Below, one piece after another: positions 5,662 through 7,600 of a stretch of 7,600 bases of DNA. The stretch is from the NCBI GenBank assembly GCA_026985975.1, contig JALSPL010000473.1:1-7600 (forward strand), given 5' to 3'. The stretch comes from Anaerolineae bacterium (GTDB lineage: Bacteria > Chloroflexota > Anaerolineae > J102). Each line of letters opens with the position of its first letter. Position 1 is the stretch's first letter. The position numbers were made by a program, and so were the translations under genes. The notes under the pieces were generated by a model, which ran no database searches, was not told where the DNA came from, and saw only the letters and a program-made list of their open reading frames with translations.

Positions 5662-7249
5662 AAACGGGCATAAGCCCATGCTTCTTGGGGGGATTTTGCT
5701 GCACTTTGGTGCGGAGATAGGCCAGCGATCGGATGAGACGGGGGCGCGTCTCCCTGGGATCGATGATGTCGTCGATGAACCCCAGCTCCGCTGCGATGTA
5801 GGGATTGAAGAAGGTTTCCCGGAATTTTTGCACAAATTCCGCTTCCCGCCGCGCCGGATCATCCGCCCGGGCCAGGTCTTTGCGATGCAGGATGCGCACC
5901 GCGCCCTCCGCGCCCATCACTGCGATCTGGGCCGTAGGCCAGGCGAAGGAGAGATCACTGCGCATCTCTTTGGAGCTCATGGCGATGTAAGCGCCGCCCA
6001 TGGCCTTGCGCAGCACCACCGAGATTTTGGGCGTGGTGGCCTCGACATAAGCGTAGATGATCTTGGCGCCGTGGCGGATGACGCCGTAATGCTCCTGATT
6101 GACGCCGGGCAGAAAACCGGGCGTATCCACAAAGGTGATGATGGGGATGTTGAAGGCGTCGCAGATGCGGATGAAATGCGCGATTTTGTCGCTGGCGTCG
6201 ATATCCAGCACGCCCGCCAGAAAGGCCGGTTGATTGGCCACAACGCCCACTACATGCCCGTCCATGCGCGCAAAGCCCACCACCGCGTTGCGGGCGAAAT
6301 AGGGCTGCACTTCCAGAAAACTGCCATAATCCACCACTGCCTGAATGACGCGCTTGACGTCGTAGGGCTGATTTTCGTCTGACGGCACAATCTCCAGCAG
6401 CGATTCATCCTGCCGATCGGGCGGATCGGTGCAAACTGCCCGCGGCGGATCTTCGGTGTTATTCTGGGGGAGATAGCTCAACAGCAATTTGGTCATCTCC
6501 AGCGCATGCCCCTCATCATCCGCCAGAAAATGCGCCACGCCGCTGTGGGCGTTGTGCACCATGGCCCCGCCCAGCTCTTCGGTGGTCACCTCCTCGCCCG
6601 TCACGGCATGCACCACCTCGGGCCCGGTGAGAAACATATAGCTGGCGTTGCGCACCATGATCACGAAATCGGTCAGGGCCGGCGCATAGACCGACCCGCC
6701 GGCCGTGGGCCCCAGCATCAACGAAAGCTGCGGCACCACGCCCGAGGCGAGAACATTGCGGGTGAACATGGCCCCATAGCCAGCCAGCCCGCGAATCCCC
6801 TCCTGAATGCGAGCGCCGCCCGAATCCATCAGCCCGATGATGGGCCGACCCGCCGCCAGCGCCAAGTCCTGCAATTGCACGATCTTGCGGGCGTGCATCT
6901 CGGAAAAAGTGCCGCCCAGCACGGTGAAATCCTGGGCGAAAACGGCCACCTCCCGGCCATCGATGGTTCCAAAACCGGTCACCACCGCATCGCCGGCGAA
7001 GCGTTTCTTATCCATGCCGAAATCGGAGACCTGGTGCTTGACGAACATGCCCAACTCCTGAAACGATCCGGCGTCCAGCAGCCGTTCCAGGCGTTCTCGG
7101 GCCGTGAGCTTGCCCAGACGATGCTGTTTTTGCACGCGTTTTTCGCCGCCCCCCTGCAAAGCTTCCTGTTTCAGTTGCTGAAGTTTGTCCAGATGATCCT
7201 TCATTGGGTCACACTTATCTTTTTGTGAGAGAAAAGGGAAAACGTTCAT
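5660..7249 (-). CDS. mmdA: Carboxyltransferase (alpha) subunit of acyl-CoA decarboxylase, MmdA/PccB family
   Basis: It transfers the carboxyl group between an acyl-CoA (most likely (S)-methylmalonyl-CoA) and carrier biotin. The protein is 529 residues in two crotonase-like halves. The N half shows GGGEKRVQKQH (33-43), GKLTARERL (46-54), MDSGGARIQEG (141-151) and GPTAGGSVYAPALTD (180-194). The C half shows FVDTPGFLPG (373-382), GGAYIAMSSK (418-427) and AWPTAQIAVMGAEGA (436-450). The paired glycine-rich loops form the oxyanion holes of biotin carboxyltransferases. Being PccB-like, it excludes an OadA-type oxaloacetate decarboxylase. With three pump subunits downstream, decarboxylase is favoured over acyl-CoA carboxylase, and no biotin carboxylase is present. 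The first ATG is 7249. The ATG at 7204 (MKDHLDKL, 514 residues) fits the family's N terminus better but lacks a clear ribosome site. Glutaconyl-CoA or malonyl-CoA remain possible substrates. Confidence 0.95.
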   Translation of the reverse strand: MNVFPFLSQKDKCDPMKDHLDKLQQLKQEALQGGGEKRVQKQHRLGKLTARERLERLLDAGSFQELGMFVKHQVSDFGMDKKRFAGDAVVTGFGTIDGREVAVFAQDFTVLGGTFSEMHARKIVQLQDLALAAGRPIIGLMDSGGARIQEGIRGLAGYGAMFTRNVLASGVVPQLSLMLGPTAGGSVYAPALTDFVIMVRNASYMFLTGPEVVHAVTGEEVTTEELGGAMVHNAHSGVAHFLADDEGHALEMTKLLLSYLPQNNTEDPPRAVCTDPPDRQDESLLEIVPSDENQPYDVKRVIQAVVDYGSFLEVQPYFARNAVVGFARMDGHVVGVVANQPAFLAGVLDIDASDKIAHFIRICDAFNIPIITFVDTPGFLPGVNQEHYGVIRHGAKIIYAYVEATTPKISVVLRKAMGGAYIAMSSKEMRSDLSFAWPTAQIAVMGAEGAVRILHRKDLARADDPARREAEFVQKFRETFFNPYIAAELGFIDDIIDPRETRPRLIRSLAYLRTKVQQNPPKKHGLMPV

Positions 7250-7266
7250 TCGATAACGCGGCTCCT

Positions 7267-7295
7267 ATTGTATTCAATTGTGGTGAATTCTACAA
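7267..7295 (-). promoter_or_regulatory. Candidate promoter of the decarboxylase operon
   Basis: On the minus strand TTGTAG (7295-7290) and TACAAT (7272-7267) are 17 nt apart; the -10 matches 5 of 6 consensus bases, the -35 only 3. Transcription would begin near 7260, only about 11 nt before the first ATG. The AGGAG at 7266-7262 would then lie at or upstream of the start point, outside the mRNA. This is relevant to the choice between the two mmdA start codons. Confidence 0.35.
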
Positions 7296-7356
7296 AAACA
7301 GGGTGATCGCTTGGGGCCGCCAGATGCTGCGCTCAACTCCTTTTTGCATCCCCAGG

Positions 7357-7385
7357 GTCATTTGGGAAGCGCCGGAGTCATTTGG
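7357..7385. repeat. Pair of 9-bp direct repeats (GTCATTTGG), 20-nt period
   Basis: Two exact copies at 7357-7365 and 7377-7385 begin 20 nt apart, about two helical turns, so both would face the same side of the DNA. They lie some 60 nt upstream of the candidate -35 of the decarboxylase operon, a usual place for activator sites. The regulator is unknown and the role is inference. Confidence 0.4.
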
Positions 7386-7553
7386 CTCTTTTGGATTTCG
7401 GGGAGGCGAACCCCGCACAATCCGGTGGCTCCGGTCATCATGATTCGCATCTAACACTTTTTTTACACTTCGATGACGCTTGTCTGACATGCGGGCGTGA
7501 CAATGAGAGCATTGAGAGCGCCGATGGATCAGATGAAAAAAAAACTTTGTCTC

Positions 7554-7577
7554 ATGCAAAGTCGCAAAAATGCAAAG
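7554..7577. repeat. Pair of 8-bp direct repeats (ATGCAAAG), 16-nt period
   Basis: Exact copies lie at 7554-7561 and 7570-7577, separated by 8 nt. A CTTTG at 7545-7549 could also pair with the first copy's CAAAG (7557-7561). The surroundings are A-rich, so chance is a real alternative; the role is unknown. Confidence 0.25.
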
Positions 7578-7600
7578 AAAAACAGGCTGAGCCCCCGTCA

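Larger units (their letters stand above)
7250..7600. other. Leader/intergenic region upstream of the decarboxylase operon, no gene seen
   Basis: This is more than 300 bases with no convincing coding sequence. Open frames on either strand lack ribosome sites and family resemblance. It is more AT-rich than the genes, with a run of seven T (7458-7464) and nine A (7536-7544). It holds two copies of GTCATTTGG 20 nt apart (7357-7365, 7377-7385), two of ATGCAAAG 16 nt apart (7554-7561, 7570-7577), and a small CGGGG/CCCCG hairpin (7399-7415). It probably holds the promoter and control region of the operon; the neighbouring gene lies beyond the right edge. Confidence 0.6.

Noticed and set aside
7399..7415. 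A hairpin that on the minus strand looks like a tRNA T-arm (CGGGG-TTCGCCT-CCCCG)
   Set aside because: The loop lacks the conserved A58, no acceptor stem partner or anticodon arm can be built around it, and no CCA end follows. It is probably just a small GC hairpin.
7290..7559. An 89-codon minus-strand open frame ahead of mmdA
   Set aside because: It has no ribosome site, is very hydrophilic with many His and Arg, resembles no family I know, and would cover the likely promoter and repeats of the operon.
7503..7600. A plus-strand Lys/Arg-rich open frame running off the right edge (MRALRAPMDQMKKK)
   Set aside because: There is no ribosome site, it is short and driven by an A-run, and nothing supports it without the right flank.
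7571..7600. A possible terminator for a minus-strand gene to the right (GGC-TCA-GCC then a T-rich stretch)
   Set aside because: The stem visible in the window is only 3 bp, and any longer stem would lie past the edge.

Overview
The window is about 58% GC by eye and looks like an ordinary bacterial chromosome. It carries eight genes and no sign of a phage, transposon, CRISPR array or RNA gene. The mix is a Na+-pumping biotin-dependent decarboxylase of anaerobic metabolism, a soluble HMG-CoA reductase with an unusual N-terminal extension, a cytoplasmic YfeX-like DyP peroxidase and a PepV-like dipeptidase. This suggests an anaerobic or facultative bacterium that makes or uses mevalonate. I cannot place it to phylum; the FCB/Calditrichota-like lineages are only a guess.

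Layout: (1) 1-1196, minus strand: a DyP-type peroxidase (315-1196) followed by the first 89 codons of an M20 dipeptidase that runs off the left edge. (2) 1197-1402: a divergent intergenic region with a good promoter candidate for the peroxidase and a small dyad. (3) 1403-3619, plus strand: a TsaC/YrdC-type threonylcarbamoyl-AMP synthase, then a 515-residue HMG-CoA reductase behind a very strong Shine-Dalgarno sequence. (4) 3627-3659: a near-ideal bidirectional terminator between two convergent genes. (5) 3662-7249, minus strand: a tight four-gene operon encoding a membrane decarboxylase sodium pump, in the order carboxyltransferase alpha, small anchor subunit (OadG-like), biotin carrier, beta subunit (OadB-like). 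(6) 7250-7600: an AT-richer leader region with no convincing gene but with short spaced direct repeats and a possible promoter.

How the genes work together: the operon encodes all the parts of a methylmalonyl-CoA (or related acyl-CoA) decarboxylase. The alpha subunit moves the carboxyl group from the CoA ester to biotin on the carrier, the anchor subunit docks the soluble parts, and the beta subunit decarboxylates carboxybiotin and exports Na+. The gene order matches the known Veillonella mmdADECB order without mmdE. Stop/start overlap or near-overlap between its genes points to translational coupling. The other genes (tRNA t6A modification, mevalonate formation, peroxidase, dipeptidase) have no evident link to it.

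I found no convincing undescribed system. The items most worth a second look are the roughly 125-residue N-terminal domain on the HMG-CoA reductase, its altered cofactor-region motif, and the repeat-bearing leader of the pump operon.
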